A stretch of 64,000 bases of DNA from Xylogone sp. PMI_703 (Eukaryota; Ascomycota; Leotiomycetes). The stretch spans positions 496,001 through 560,000 of the forward strand of contig JAJTUQ010000004.1 in NCBI GenBank assembly GCA_021399445.1, given 5' to 3'. Made by a program: the position numbers and the translations under genes. Below the pieces are notes generated by a model that was not told the origin of the DNA, made no database searches, and saw only the letters and a list, made by a program, of their open reading frames with translations. Shown piece by piece: positions 12,000-23,270 of the stretch (position 1 is the stretch's first letter; each line of letters starts with the position of its first letter).

Positions 12000-12569
12000 T
12001 GTCACGGATCGACCACTCGGATTTCGCAGGTCCTGAATTTGCTGAGTCGGAGCTGTTTTAGCCCTTGCCGTGCATTCTTTCTTATGCCTGAGCCCCAGCG
12101 AGATTAGCTCAGTAAATAGTGAGGGTTACAGTAGCTGGAGACACTAGCTAGGTGTGATCAATTACTCCCGCCTTTGCATCGGTACCAGCTGAGCGGTACG
12201 CCACAACCAAACTAGTGGGTGCACTATCGAAGCCACAACCGCGCTTGTGTAGGGCTCTAGAGCAAATAGAGTGCAGGACGGCGAGTGGCTTCGATACAGT
12301 CCATATTAGGAAAGGGATTGACTATGTTCTGGACCCTTTTCTAAAAAATATATCCCTGTATGAGCCGGAACCTGAGCCAATTGGCGAAGAGAGAGGACTT
12401 GCATGCAAAAGTCGATCGAGAGATCAAGCTTAATATCCTGAAGCAAGATCTCGTGTGACTACACTAGGTTGCTCTAGCGTCACGGGAATTGAACTTTCCG
12501 TAAGATATCTTCAAACTCGTCTCATCCAACATTAGCTCAGGCATCCGTAGGTGTTTGTGAAAATATACC
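12000..12569. promoter_or_regulatory. divergent promoter region between MACPF-like paralogs A and C
   Basis: About 570 bp separate two head-to-head starts (11999 on the minus strand, 12570 on the plus strand). No coding frame is supported here. It is the natural place for shared control of the array. I see no motif I can name. Confidence 0.45.
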
Positions 12570-15500
12570 ATGGCGTATAGAATTGCTCCCTACAATCCGG
12601 CCATGAGGCTCGGTATGGGGTAAGTAGCCTATTACGATGTTATTCGTGTTTCCTGTCAATGGAGAAAGAGCAACACATTGCTAACGTAGACATGAACTAT
12701 CTAGCTTCAACAGCTACACGCAACAGCTCTGCTGTAATGACATAGTTAGGTAACGCAGCTCTCAGGTTGAACCAAAATAATCTACTAACCCTTTGATAGG
12801 ACGGCAGAGGGAAAAACAGTCACTGATGCTGATATCAAAATTGCTTCTCCTGAGTTACCCCAAGGCGGCTCAAGTGGCCCTCGGCACGGAATTCTTGAGA
12901 CTCAGAAAGGCAGCAAAATCATCCGTAATGTAGTAAGTACGGGCGCTGATGGCCAGAATGAAGTCAGCCAAGTGGTCGCTTGGCATGCCAGCTTCATCGA
13001 TACAGCTTCGGACGCAACTAAGAAGCTCAACGTCAGCGGTTTGTCTTATCTTCTCGGCTGGAATCAAACTAGTTGCACTAATATGGTAGCTCATAGGTGC
13101 TTTATCAGTCGCTTTGGATGGTCTCGGTAGCATCAGCGTCTCAGGGCATTACCTAGATACCAATACTTTAAAAGAGTCTGACGCCACGTATAACATTACT
13201 GTCAGTGTAGACAACCAGAGACTTGTAGTGCCTGAGATGACAGAGTTCTACCCAATAGATCATATCGGGCCAAGTCGCTTCACTGAGATCTACGGAGACT
13301 GTTTCATCTCTGGGTTTGTCGAAGGTGGCTTGTTCAATGCAAATATCCATCTCAAAAAAAAGAAGGAAGCGAAGGAGAAAGATATAGGTGGTGCAGGCTC
13401 AGCCTCCCTCAATGTAGGAGGGCTTGATGTGAAGGGTGAAATCAAGGGTGGAATGACCGATAACTCATTAAAAGAGAACTTTGAAACCACCATCAGGTAC
13501 GCTTCTCTCTGTTCGCAGCTGCAGTCAAGAATTCTCGCTAATTGAGGGTATCACCCACAGCGTAACTTGGTCAGGAGGAGGGGACATCAAGCCTAATGAC
13601 GTGGATGAATGGGATATCAAGAATCTACTGAGAGTCGCAATGGAGTTCCCGGATCGTGTAGCCGCCTGTGAGTTCACTCACCTTTCTATCATAGCCCTCG
13701 GAATTTCGCATTGAGAGGCTCGGGAATGCTAACATACCATATCACAAAGGCCCCCAGAAAACATAGTGAGCAACAGATACCTGCATCTTGTTACTGATTT
13801 GACTCTTGAGACTTACTTCATAATCACCCCAGTGCTATTCTTACCAAGTATACTTCTTTGAGAAGCTATTATCAGCACAGTTTGAAAGGATCGCCCCTTG
13901 ACTATGAGAACGCCGGGATCTATACGAACTCGCTCCTGGATGCTTATACGGTTAGTGATATATATAATATCTGGAAAAAAAGGGATTTCAAACTAACATA
14001 GCATAGGATTACAAATTCATTTGGTCGCAAATCCAAGAAAGTACGTTATTGAAACGCAGTGTCGTAACTGATACTAATGTGTGTTGCCAGGGATTGCGGC
14101 TCTCGACAAGAATTTAATCACCATCTACAAACTGGAGCTGCATCCAAGCTTGGAAACGTACAGGAAAACATTCATTGATACCTATACAGAACGTAAAGGG
14201 CTATACGACAAGGCCGTAGCCCTTCAAAAAGCAGACCCGCAACGATACGGAGGCGTGACACTTGAGGCACCACTACCCCCCAACGCTCTTGTAGCATATA
14301 CGCCCGATCTGTTTGGTTTAGACCAGGCCAAGCGAGACTGCAGACTCGAGATGATAAAGATTGTTCGAGAGGTAGCTGAGATGAAGATTTTCAGTACCAT
14401 AGGCGTATTTGCTAACGATCTGGCTCTAATCTCCAGGTTTCTGAAGTCACGCGAGACCCCCAAGTGGCCGCAGATCCCACACGTGTTGGCAGATACGTCG
14501 CTCCAAGTATCTTTCGCCGACTAGTACCAGCAGAAAAGCCGATTGACCCTACAATGGCTGAAAGGGAAGCCAATGCAATGAGGAAGGGGCTTGTGGGAAC
14601 AGTCCATGTACGTAAATCTTCAAATAGCTTGAAGCACCTCATCTAATAGTTCATTCCAGGGCACAGCACAGGACCTGCAGAATCCTCGACTTTACCAGAC
14701 TGGTGATCCAATGGTTGAACTCGAAAAGCGAGTGAACATGAAATATGGACACAAATCTGCAAATTGGCGTATTGGACAGATCAACGGAAGAAGTAAACAT
14801 CCTGTAAAAGAACAGTCTTTCAACGATCTGGATGTTCTCGATAAAACCTACGTTGTATCTCGCATCACCGTATGGTACGACGATACCCGCATTGTTGGTG
14901 TGCAACTTAAATATCAAAATGGCCAAGTCATTCCTCACGGCAGTACTGATGGCTCTAACCAGTCGGTCTCTTACGACTTCCAGTTTCAAGAAAAGGTCTG
15001 TTTCATAGGTCTTGAGAGTCACACAGATACAACCAGAAATATCTGGGTCGACACCATGCACATGGGTTCCACTCTCAATATTTGGGTTGTGGAGCCCCCA
15101 AAGAGGTTTAAGGATAACAAGAAATTTGAAATCAAGGCTCCGAGACCATCTGGCAATGATTCTTGGGACTTGAAAGGATTTTACGGCTCTTTCGATCCGA
15201 AAGAAAAAGGGTTCACTCAACTTGGTCCTATATGGGGTAAGGAAGCGGTCGATGAGCCGACGCCAGCGGCATGTTCACTCTTTGACGCAGTTACATGGCC
15301 GACCGTCCAAGATTGGCCTTTATCCATTGTGGACTCGATGAAATTCCATCACCATCGCGGCGACAACTTCCGCATATCTCCTTTGCACGGCTTGTTAGCC
15401 AATTCGATCGGTACCCCATTCAACGCCCTTGACTCGATTGATACAGACTGGATATTCAAGAAGGCCAGCTTCTTCTTCATCGAATTCAGCGGATCCGTCA

Positions 15501-16081
15501 TACTTTCTGGAGTATCCGTGGATTATATGAATGGGAAGCAGCTACAATACGGCAAGTGCAACCCTTCAGCAAAATCAATCATAAGTTGGGAACCAGGTTT
15601 GAATAAACGGGAAGTTGTAGTTGGCATTGCAACGAGTATCCAGAAGAAGGAAGGTGGTCCTCAGTATTGTCTCGGGTTGAGGTTACGTCTTGAGATGCAA
15701 GCACAAAAACCGATGCCGTTGCCCAAGGAAGAGAGCCAAGAGAAGCTTAAGGAAGAAAAACAGGAGGAAGAGAAGGAGAAGAAGGACGAGCAGAAGGACG
15801 AGAAGAAAGTGGAAGAGGAGAACGAAGAGAACAAAACAGAGAAGAAGAGTGAAGAGGAGCAAAAGAAGACAGAAGAAAAAAGCCCACCTCCACCACCAGT
15901 GGTGTCAGACCTTTGGATAACAGGCGATGCTTCAATACAACATGGCGGAGAGCCGTGGCAGACGATCAGTGCAGCTCCCTCGCCAAAGCCTGGAGAAAAA
16001 TGGGCAATCAAAGGCTTCGCAGGCCAGGCAGGGTCTGATGGAATCGAAGCGCTCATGGTTGTCTGGGGTAAACAAGTGTAG
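12570..16081 (+). CDS. MACPF/CDC-like protein fused to lectin-like repeats, paralog C (ten exons)
   Basis: Exons 12570-12619, 12705-12749, 12800-13038, 13097-13496, 13561-13667, 13811-13950, 14007-14040, 14091-14371, 14437-14607, 14660-16081 join in frame to 962 aa. The leader PYNPAMRLGMGFNSYTQQLC matches paralog B. YGDCFISGFVEGG (13291-13329, residues 177-189) is the MACPF/CDC-type signature. From about residue 550 there are two similar beta-rich modules, each with a strand pattern like IVGVQLKYQNGQ / LSGVSVDYMNGK. A Lys/Glu-rich linker (about 842-898) and a last short piece follow. The pieces ending 'W.lKGFyG...WGK' and 'WAIKGFAGQ...WGK' are internal repeats. The modules resemble jacalin-related (beta-prism) lectins, suggesting glycan targeting of a pore-former. 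There is no signal peptide. Exon 6's 5' border is the least certain. Confidence 0.72.
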
Positions 16082-16911
16082 TGTAGGCCTATAGCATCCT
16101 AGTATTTTCTAATATTTCTTTGAGCTATCTTTTTTTTGGTTTTCACGACCCTCAAAGCAAATCTTATTTGTAGTAATAGGGTTGAAGTATCATATGCGGC
16201 CATTGAAACAAGTATTAAACCGATCATCTTGGACCTTTTTCGTATACCATCACGGAGCACAAGAAGATTAGCAAATTGTGATGTTTTTAGTCCAAAAGTT
16301 CTTGGAGCTGATTAAGTAATTCCAAAAGAGATGAGAGATACAGATACAGTACAAACGAAGGTCCATTGCCTAATCAGACCGTCGGTAGTAAAGATTGTCT
16401 CGGTACCTGCCAATTCACGCGTACTACCTTTCCAACGAGATATATGCGGCATAGTGGCGGCGGGAAGGTGGCAGCACGTGGCTGTGGCCCGCTGCAGCAT
16501 GCGGGGTGCCACCGGCAGTGTCCGGAGAGTCTAGAACAAGATCTTCTCCAGGTTTCAGCCCGCCACCACGGAACCATAACTGCGGTGCCTACAAACTATT
16601 GTTTGTGGCTCCAATATTAGTATTCCAAGGGAGGCTGGATCAGGTCAAATAGTGGAATCTGAAAGAGACATCGTATCAGCCACAAGGGCGATTCCTAGTG
16701 CGCAACTATAGACTTTCCCGTGCGAGCCAGGCTCCGGTCCATACATGTGTGCTCTCATAGATGATTACCGTATGGAAGTTGATCGCGAGACAGATGTGCT
16801 CTTCTCACATCGCCCCTAACAGATTGTTTTCTGAGCCCTCTGTACTCATCACGATCAAGTCCCCAGTTCTATCATTATTACCGAAGAAATATCGTTAGCT
16901 CTCAGGTGAGA
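16082..16911. other. spacer between MACPF-like paralogs C and D
   Basis: About 0.8 kb between two tandem plus-strand genes, holding the terminator of C and the promoter of D. Short frames at 16331-16620 overlap each other on both strands and have no recognisable content. Confidence 0.4.
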
Positions 16912-19351
16912 ATGGAGAACGCAGCTGGAGTGATAGTACCTTATACTGATGCTATGCATCTTGGCCGAGGGTGAGCGATTTGTCAACTGTGCAGTCGCTG
17001 CTGCACGGGCTGTGCTAATCTTGACCCCAGGTTCAACTCGTACAGTGAGTTAGAGCGTTCTATATCCATCTCGCTCATTCACAACGTGGGGGTAATCGAC
17101 TAATGCCCTTCCGAAGCACTCGAACCGTGCTTGGATGACTGTGTCCGAGGTTCACAGACTCACAGTGACGGTGTAAGTGATAAAGAGAATAAGTATGCCT
17201 AATTAGTTCGGTACTCAGCACTAACAGAGACTCAGAACACCGTGAACTACAGGATTATAATTGCTGATAAGCTCAGCGATGTTGCAAGTGCGCTCAATAT
17301 CCCATTCTATCCGTCCATTAAGAGAGAATCCATCTCATTCAATGATGCTGTCTCCGCGATAGATGAAGAAGAATTTTATTCGGCCGACGTTAACTTCATC
17401 GTAATTATCAATGTCGAAACACGAAGGCTTTCCATCACCGTAGAGGAAGGGGGGCTACGATTGAGAGATGGTGTCCAGCTTGGAAATCTTCTTTTCAATG
17501 AGATATATGGCGACTCCTACGTTTCTCAATATATTGCAGGTGGGACAGCAGCTGCCGTACTATCTATAAGTGTTCTCGATAGAACCAGGGCGGAAGAAAC
17601 CATCAAGACAATCAAGGAGTCGCTAAAACTCAATGACCACGAGGCATCCGCCAAGCTGATGCTAGATGCTTACGGTAAGGACAAATCGAATGCTTTTGCT
17701 ACTGCGTTGAAGGGAACCAAAACACATGCTTGTGTTTCATGTATCGGTAATGGCAACCTCATAAATGGTGAGTATTCCTATTGCAACTTACTATTTATAT
17801 TCCCATTTATTGACTGCAAATTAAGATGATAGCATAGATAAAGTACTTGCAAGCGTCTTAGATTTCCCCAACACGGTCAGCACCAAGTCAGCGTGGACTT
17901 GGGCTAAGTTGACCAGGTATCATATGGATTCATCTCTTATTAGTTCCCTAGGATCAAGTGAGTACGCAACTCTGAAATACGACCAAATAGAAGGCTTCTC
18001 GGCAGAGCTGCTCGATAAGTTCATGGGTTTCAAAGCGCTTCTCAGGGATCTGAAAGCCATAATTGCTGACCGCGACAACTTCGAGCCGTGTAAAAATGAC
18101 AATAATCCGATAGAAGTCTCCCTCGAAGTGCTTCTCAGTACCCAAAGGAAGCTACGTCAGGATATGTTGAAAATTATACAAGCAATAGGGATTCTTAGCC
18201 AAGATCCCTGGAGTCACAAGCGTCAAATGGCCAGGAAGCAATGTCAAGGTCCTCAGCCAGCTAACGACCTTGCGGTAGTGGCTAGGCCAGCTGCTGCGGG
18301 GCCAAACGCGACTGATCTAAGTGATGAGCCTTCCGCGGACCTCACAGTCGGCGGGGGTGCTGAACAATTGACTTTTGACTTCGGCAGCTTGTTATCTCCA
18401 GATGTTTGGAAGCGCTCTATGCCTATCCGCAAGTCAACAGTTGCACCCGATGCTAATAGCACTGCCAGAGTCTCTCAAAGCTCTGAAGCGATGGCTCGGG
18501 GACATAGGCAACGGATGGATGCCGCGCTCGTTACACACAACAACGTGGTTCAGAAGATGGAGGGTGACTCCAAGAGAATGCTTTCTGAGAAGGAGATCGA
18601 GTATACCAATAAGATGAACAACCTCGATCAATCGCTTACCAACACGAAGAGCGACTTAAAAAATGTGAAGTTACAACTTGCTGAGGCTGAAAAGAAAATA
18701 AAGTTCTTTGAGGGACCAAACAACCTTGACCCGGCATACCATGGAATGAAGGTCCTGATTTGCCTTCGCGTGAGTCCTTATACGGCATTGGACTTTGCTG
18801 GCAGTTCGTATATTCTTTTGTGGTGGAAACCTAGCCCCCCTTTCTAACAAAGCGTATAGTACCTCATGGCTGGAGCCTTGGTTTCGATAATCCAAATCAA
18901 CACTGCTACCTCGAGAAAGTTCGCCCAGGGGAACAGAATTCGCCATGGCTGATTCACTGGAACGACAAGTACATGGAGCTTGGAAACCCGGACAATGGTA
19001 CTCCCATCGAATATGCACAGCGTCGATACGATGGCGGAGCACATTGGCAAGAGTGGATGATTGGGCGCACCAATGAACAAGAATATTCTCTCAGGTAAGT
19101 ACCGCAGTTTAATGTGAGATACGTCGGCGAATTGAGATGTTGCATGCTAAATATTCCCTATAGAATCTATCACCCCAGCTGGAATGTGTATCTTGATATG
19201 GCAGAACCCCGTGAAAATAAATCACCGTAAGGTTGACCAAATCGTATTTTCATTTGCATTTCCAACTAACCGGTGTAATAGTAAGGATCTAAGAGGCTGG
19301 AGTAAGGGCCCAAATAGTGTACGTCAGCTCTTTCAAATTCATGTTTTGTAG
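16912..19351 (+). CDS. MACPF/CDC-like protein with coiled coil, paralog D (eight exons)
   Basis: Proposed exons 16912-16970, 17031-17044, 17117-17172, 17236-17767, 17838-18769, 18853-19094, 19164-19226, 19282-19351 give 655 aa. The leader ends in PYTDAMHLGRGFNSY, as in paralogs B and C, with an intron in the same Gly codon. YGDSYVSQYIAGG (17506-17544, from residue 134) fits the MACPF/CDC signature, with the usual Phe replaced by Tyr. A predicted coiled coil lies at about 465-515 (EKEIEYTNKMNNLDQSLTN...). A distinct C-terminal domain follows, containing PHGWSLGFDNPNQHCYLEKV and ending in WQEWMIGRT; it is not the lectin module of paralog C. The 14-nt exon 2, the acceptor at 18852 and the 3' end are the weakest points: the last exon could instead splice at 19318 and stop at 19378. 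Confidence 0.62.
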
Positions 19352-21004
19352 GCGGGATGGTTGTCTGTCAAAAGCTAGAAGTAGCCCTCGCTCTAGTTAA
19401 GGTAGCCCCACACGACACCTACTTTAGCTATCATTACTATTCCCATACAATAATAAATTATTTCCAGAAACTCTGTATTATTGTGAAGTATCTCTCACTA
19501 AGAGAGGATTCCACGCGAAAGAGAGGCAAGATCTAAAGCAAATTCTCGACCATTGCCCACCTGAGCCCGTTCCACCTTGATAGATTGATCTTTAGACTAA
19601 CATACGTGGTACTAGCCGAAAAAGGAGCCCCTTTTTTTTGTTTTTTTGTTTTTTTTGGAGACCTAAGTTCTGCACAGTCGTCGAGAGTGAGACATGGTGT
19701 TGGTAAGCGTGCTATGCCTGCACAAAGTAGGAGCGCAAAAAACCACCCTTCACGTTTACTACCCCTTCTGAGCTGTAGCAACCGGAGCTTCTCACTCATA
19801 GAAAGTCAAATGTTGTCAATAGCGAGACAAACTATTGAAGAAGCTAACAAGGGAGAGACGCACTGCGAATGGTGTACCCGCCACTAATGACTAGGTTGTG
19901 GTAAGTATTGAAGTTTCAACCATGGGACCCGCAGCGGAATAGAAACTAATGTACGCTAGCCCTGAAATATCACATGGATGGCTTGGCTAGAACTATTGCC
20001 ACTTCCGCAACCATCATGGAAAAGGGGGGATTGATGGTAGCGGAGACGTGCATAATCTTGCAGTTTCGCAGCCGGACTTGCAGAATCAATAGGTCTAGAA
20101 CAAGTCTAGTAGGCATTTGCCAGGCCTAAGTGCCTAATGCAATCAAGGATAGCAACTTGATCAACTTTACAATACTCTACAATAATTTATTTACAAAACG
20201 ATTCGACATTGACCCAAAGTTAAATAAATAATATCAAAGTTTTAGTTGATTATTGTATGGGTTTCAGGGCTCCTACAAACTGGTTCAAACACCCTAAATT
20301 TTTGTTTATAAAGATTTTCTTAAAACGGCAAAATATAATATCTATAACTATTAATCCTTGTTTGTAGTAGTTTTCGAATGGTTTTCATAAACAAATATTT
20401 TACATAGTGAAAAATCTTTTACCATTATGCACGCTCAATAAATTGTCCGCTAAAACTTAGCGCTTTTCAGTTAGCCTAAGTTGCAGTTATCTTACAGAGT
20501 ACAATATTCACAAATTGTTCATAATGTCACTTTGACTTTGAATGAAGGCGGAACAGAATAGGGGCGTGCGCTTGTCCCCTGTCATGTTACACTGCATCAT
20601 TCTATTGCTTCGGGGAAAGAGCTCACCTCGTTTCCTTAAAGTTTCAGCTTGCCTCTAGTCTTCATCCTCAGCTACAGTATGGTCCTATACGATTCTGTAC
20701 AGTACCACATAGCTATGGTAGCTTATCATGGCTAGACCTAGGAGCTGGCTATGTGTCATTTGCAAAGCTTGTTCAGGATAGCAACATGCCTGCAAGTGCG
20801 CAAAGAATACTAGTTTCTGCAGATTCCAATCCGGCAGACTTACCATTGGCGTGAGGCCTGGTCTAGGCATTTGGAGTGTCTAGTGTAACGATCACAGCTG
20901 AAATTCAAAGCCGAGCACAAGCCAATCTCTATCTATATATGTCGGAGCGACTGTACATCCAAACCATATCCTCCACAGCATCTTGAATTCTTTTTCTTTA
21001 CAAA
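19352..21004. other. intergenic, AT-rich, with a T-tract; no gene
   Basis: About 1.6 kb with no supported gene. A T-rich tract interrupted by single G residues lies near 19630-19656, and the stretch 20160-20520 is very AT-rich. A TATA-like string (CTATCTATATATG, near 20929-20941) sits about 65 bp before the next start. Confidence 0.4.
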
Positions 21005-21532
21005 ATGGCCGCTAATCCAAACAACGCTATTCTAAACGCCAATCCTGACCCGATTATTGCGAACATCCGCAATTGGTTGACGAATAACGCTGCCCATGTC
21101 CAGGAAGCAATGCAAACTCCAGGAGGGTGGGAGGTGTGGCTTCAACTCGAGTTGTACTTTGAGTTTCTCGCAAACCTGGCCCCAGGGAATACTGTCACTC
21201 GCGAAAGGAACAATATTTGGACCCAGAATGCAAATGATAGGATCGATTTCTGGTTGACGCAACCCGGTGTGCCGGCCATAGGCATTGAGCTCAAGTGTCG
21301 TACAGGGAACGAGAGTTCCGCCGTGTTCGTTGGCAGATATCTGGGCGATATGACTAAATGCGAGCAGCAGCCAGGAGCAGGGCTACTTCCGGCTAATCTA
21401 TACGCTGTTGCTGTTGCTCGTCAGCTAACTGATTTGAATGGGTACCACGCTTGGGATCGTCCCTCGTACGTGCCTCTTCAGGCGGGAGCGGTTACATGGG
21501 GATACTTGATTTGGCAGAGATATAACCACTAA
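21005..21532 (+). CDS. intronless PD-(D/E)xK nuclease-like protein
   Basis: A single-exon frame of 175 aa starting ATGGCC, with a pyrimidine-rich leader and a TATA-like string upstream. The order of elements fits the restriction-endonuclease-like fold: a helix with acidic residues (GWEVWLQLELYFEF, about 41-54), then an Asp in a strand (RIDFWL, D81), then the strand with E-x-K (GIELKCR, E95 and K97), followed by a helix with charged residues. No other domain, signal peptide or membrane segment is present. PD-(D/E)xK enzymes cut or repair DNA in many contexts; small orphan fungal members are poorly understood. The reading frame is intact and its codon use looks coding, so it is probably functional. 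It sits alone in gene-poor DNA. The fold is inferred from the motif; a non-nuclease member of the fold is possible. Confidence 0.6.
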   Translation: MAANPNNAILNANPDPIIANIRNWLTNNAAHVQEAMQTPGGWEVWLQLELYFEFLANLAPGNTVTRERNNIWTQNANDRIDFWLTQPGVPAIGIELKCRTGNESSAVFVGRYLGDMTKCEQQPGAGLLPANLYAVAVARQLTDLNGYHAWDRPSYVPLQAGAVTWGYLIWQRYNH

Positions 21533-22238
21533 GGTTGGATATTGTACGTTACAGACTCGTGACATTCATCCGGAATATCTACCGCTGTTGGGGGAAGAGA
21601 GCTTGTTAATACGAGTGAGTGTTCATGATGCAAGTAATAGAGTCTAGTAAACAGCTCTAAACGATGTACAAGAATAAAGATCTTATATTTGTCCTCAATA
21701 TTAAATCGCTCCAAATACCAAGTAATTAAGATATTTTTGTATGAACCTGGTCTCACATGAGACCAAGTGAAGTAAATATTCAACAGTCCCAGTTTGCTTC
21801 TTATGTATACCTTGAACAGCGAGCATAGAAAGGGGTATAGGCTTCACAATATTACGAGTAGTAGAGAAGTAGAAAGTATAGAGTGCTGTAATAGTAATTG
21901 CAAATGTTGTTGTGTTGCATGTAGCCGCCAGGCAATTGATTGGTCTCTAATCAATTCTAGAAGGGAGAAAATTACCCTCTTATTTGGCAAGCCTCTGAAC
22001 CTGGTAGCTTCGGTGAAAAATAGCTAATATGCGGGTGCGATCTTCCTATCATAACAGGATAGAATTTATATCCTATGGTCCTGTGTCATCAATTCCTGTC
22101 TTAACCTTGACATGATTTGATAAAGATTTTCAAATAATTACATGTATTCTGGAATAAACAATTAGTCTTCTTAAAAGGAATTATCGAAATTGAATCTTGT
22201 TGGAACAGAGTCTGAGCACTACTAAACTCAAGGCTTCT
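21533..22238. other. intergenic between convergent genes, nothing recognised
   Basis: About 0.7 kb of AT-rich DNA between two convergent genes. No frame of note. Confidence 0.4.
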
Positions 22239-23270
22239 CTATTTACAAAGTGTATTAAATGCAAGGACCTTTCCTCCAACCGCTGGCCCCTCAACTGGAT
22301 TCACCAAACCTCCATTTGTCGTGATGTACAAAATATGGCTGTCAGCAAAAGTTCGTCCGAAACTTGCGGATGTGTCGCCTTCAACTAGAGAGCTGGTAGC
22401 TTGACCCAAAACTGTTGAAACCTTGCCACTCGTGGTGACCTCGTAGAGTAAATTTTGCGGATCTTGTGTCACATAAGCGTTTCCGGCCTTATCGAACGTG
22501 AAATCGTCACCGACTCTATCCGTGGCGAGAATGCTGGGGTCTCCGGCTTGGGTACCATTCCGGTGGATAGGCATCTTCACAAACAGTTCCTGTCCTGAAT
22601 TGGCGTAATACAAGTCATTATTTCTGATATGGAGCCCGTTAATGCCAAGAGTGTCTGGAGCTGAAGTTGCGTTGGCAGCAGGTTTCATGGTGGGATCATC
22701 GATTGAAATGTAATAATCAGCAGTGGCGAGGTTGACGTGCCAGACAGAACCTAATCCAGAATCGCTAACCAAGATCGTCTTTTCCTTGCTGCTGAGAAGG
22801 GTGATACCGTTTAGGAAATTTGCTTCTGGGATGTCAGTCACCTTTTTGAGTACTGCTGGTCGAACCTCTTTGCTGCCGAAGGAAACGAAAGGCCGCATAT
22901 CAACCGTCCAAAGTGAGTAAGAACCAGGGGTTGATGCATCCGTGACATCGGACCAGTTGCCTGCCACGACCGCAAATTGATCAGTCTGGTATTCCGCAAT
23001 TCCCAGCACACCAAGCACGTCAGGAAATGTTGCTATGGTGATAGTGTAGTTTGGATGAAATGGGTTGAGCAAGTGCAGCTCTGGGTGATCGATCAGCGTA
23101 AGGAGAAGATCGCCATTCTCACGGATAGCAATATTTTCGACCCAGGTCTTGAAAGGAAATTCAAACAATGTTTTCACATTTGAGCTGCCGCATACCGGTA
23201 GTGCTGTGCACTTTGTGAGAAGGGAGACAAGAGCCGTCACGCCGATCGAAGAAGCTTTTGGTGCCCTCAT
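22239..23270 (-). CDS. secreted SMP-30/gluconolactonase-like beta-propeller protein
   Basis: An uninterrupted frame giving 343 aa from the ATG at 23270, which directly precedes a signal peptide (MRAPKASSIGVTALVSLL). A Met 17 codons upstream is in frame but would bury the signal. The body has repeated beta-propeller elements of the SMP-30/gluconolactonase-like type: WVENIAIRENGDLLLTLID, LNGITLLSSKEKTILVSDSG, LGINGLHIRNNDLYYANSG, DDFTFDKAGNAYVTQDP, GRTFADSHILYITTNGG. Acidic and Asn residues at the propeller entrance (N of LNGI, D of VSDS, N of GING, D of DDFTFD) fit a metal site. Several N-glycosylation sequons are present. Fungal members are extracellular and mostly of unknown substrate; lactonase activity is a guess. 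It has no clear link to the neighbours. Confidence 0.82.
   Translation of the reverse strand: MRAPKASSIGVTALVSLLTKCTALPVCGSSNVKTLFEFPFKTWVENIAIRENGDLLLTLIDHPELHLLNPFHPNYTITIATFPDVLGVLGIAEYQTDQFAVVAGNWSDVTDASTPGSYSLWTVDMRPFVSFGSKEVRPAVLKKVTDIPEANFLNGITLLSSKEKTILVSDSGLGSVWHVNLATADYYISIDDPTMKPAANATSAPDTLGINGLHIRNNDLYYANSGQELFVKMPIHRNGTQAGDPSILATDRVGDDFTFDKAGNAYVTQDPQNLLYEVTTSGKVSTVLGQATSSLVEGDTSASFGRTFADSHILYITTNGGLVNPVEGPAVGGKVLAFNTLCK

Noticed and set aside
15661..16056. 131-codon minus-strand frame and neighbours rich in Ser/Phe or Arg/Lys
   Set aside because: Shadow frames of the low-complexity Lys/Glu linker of paralog C.
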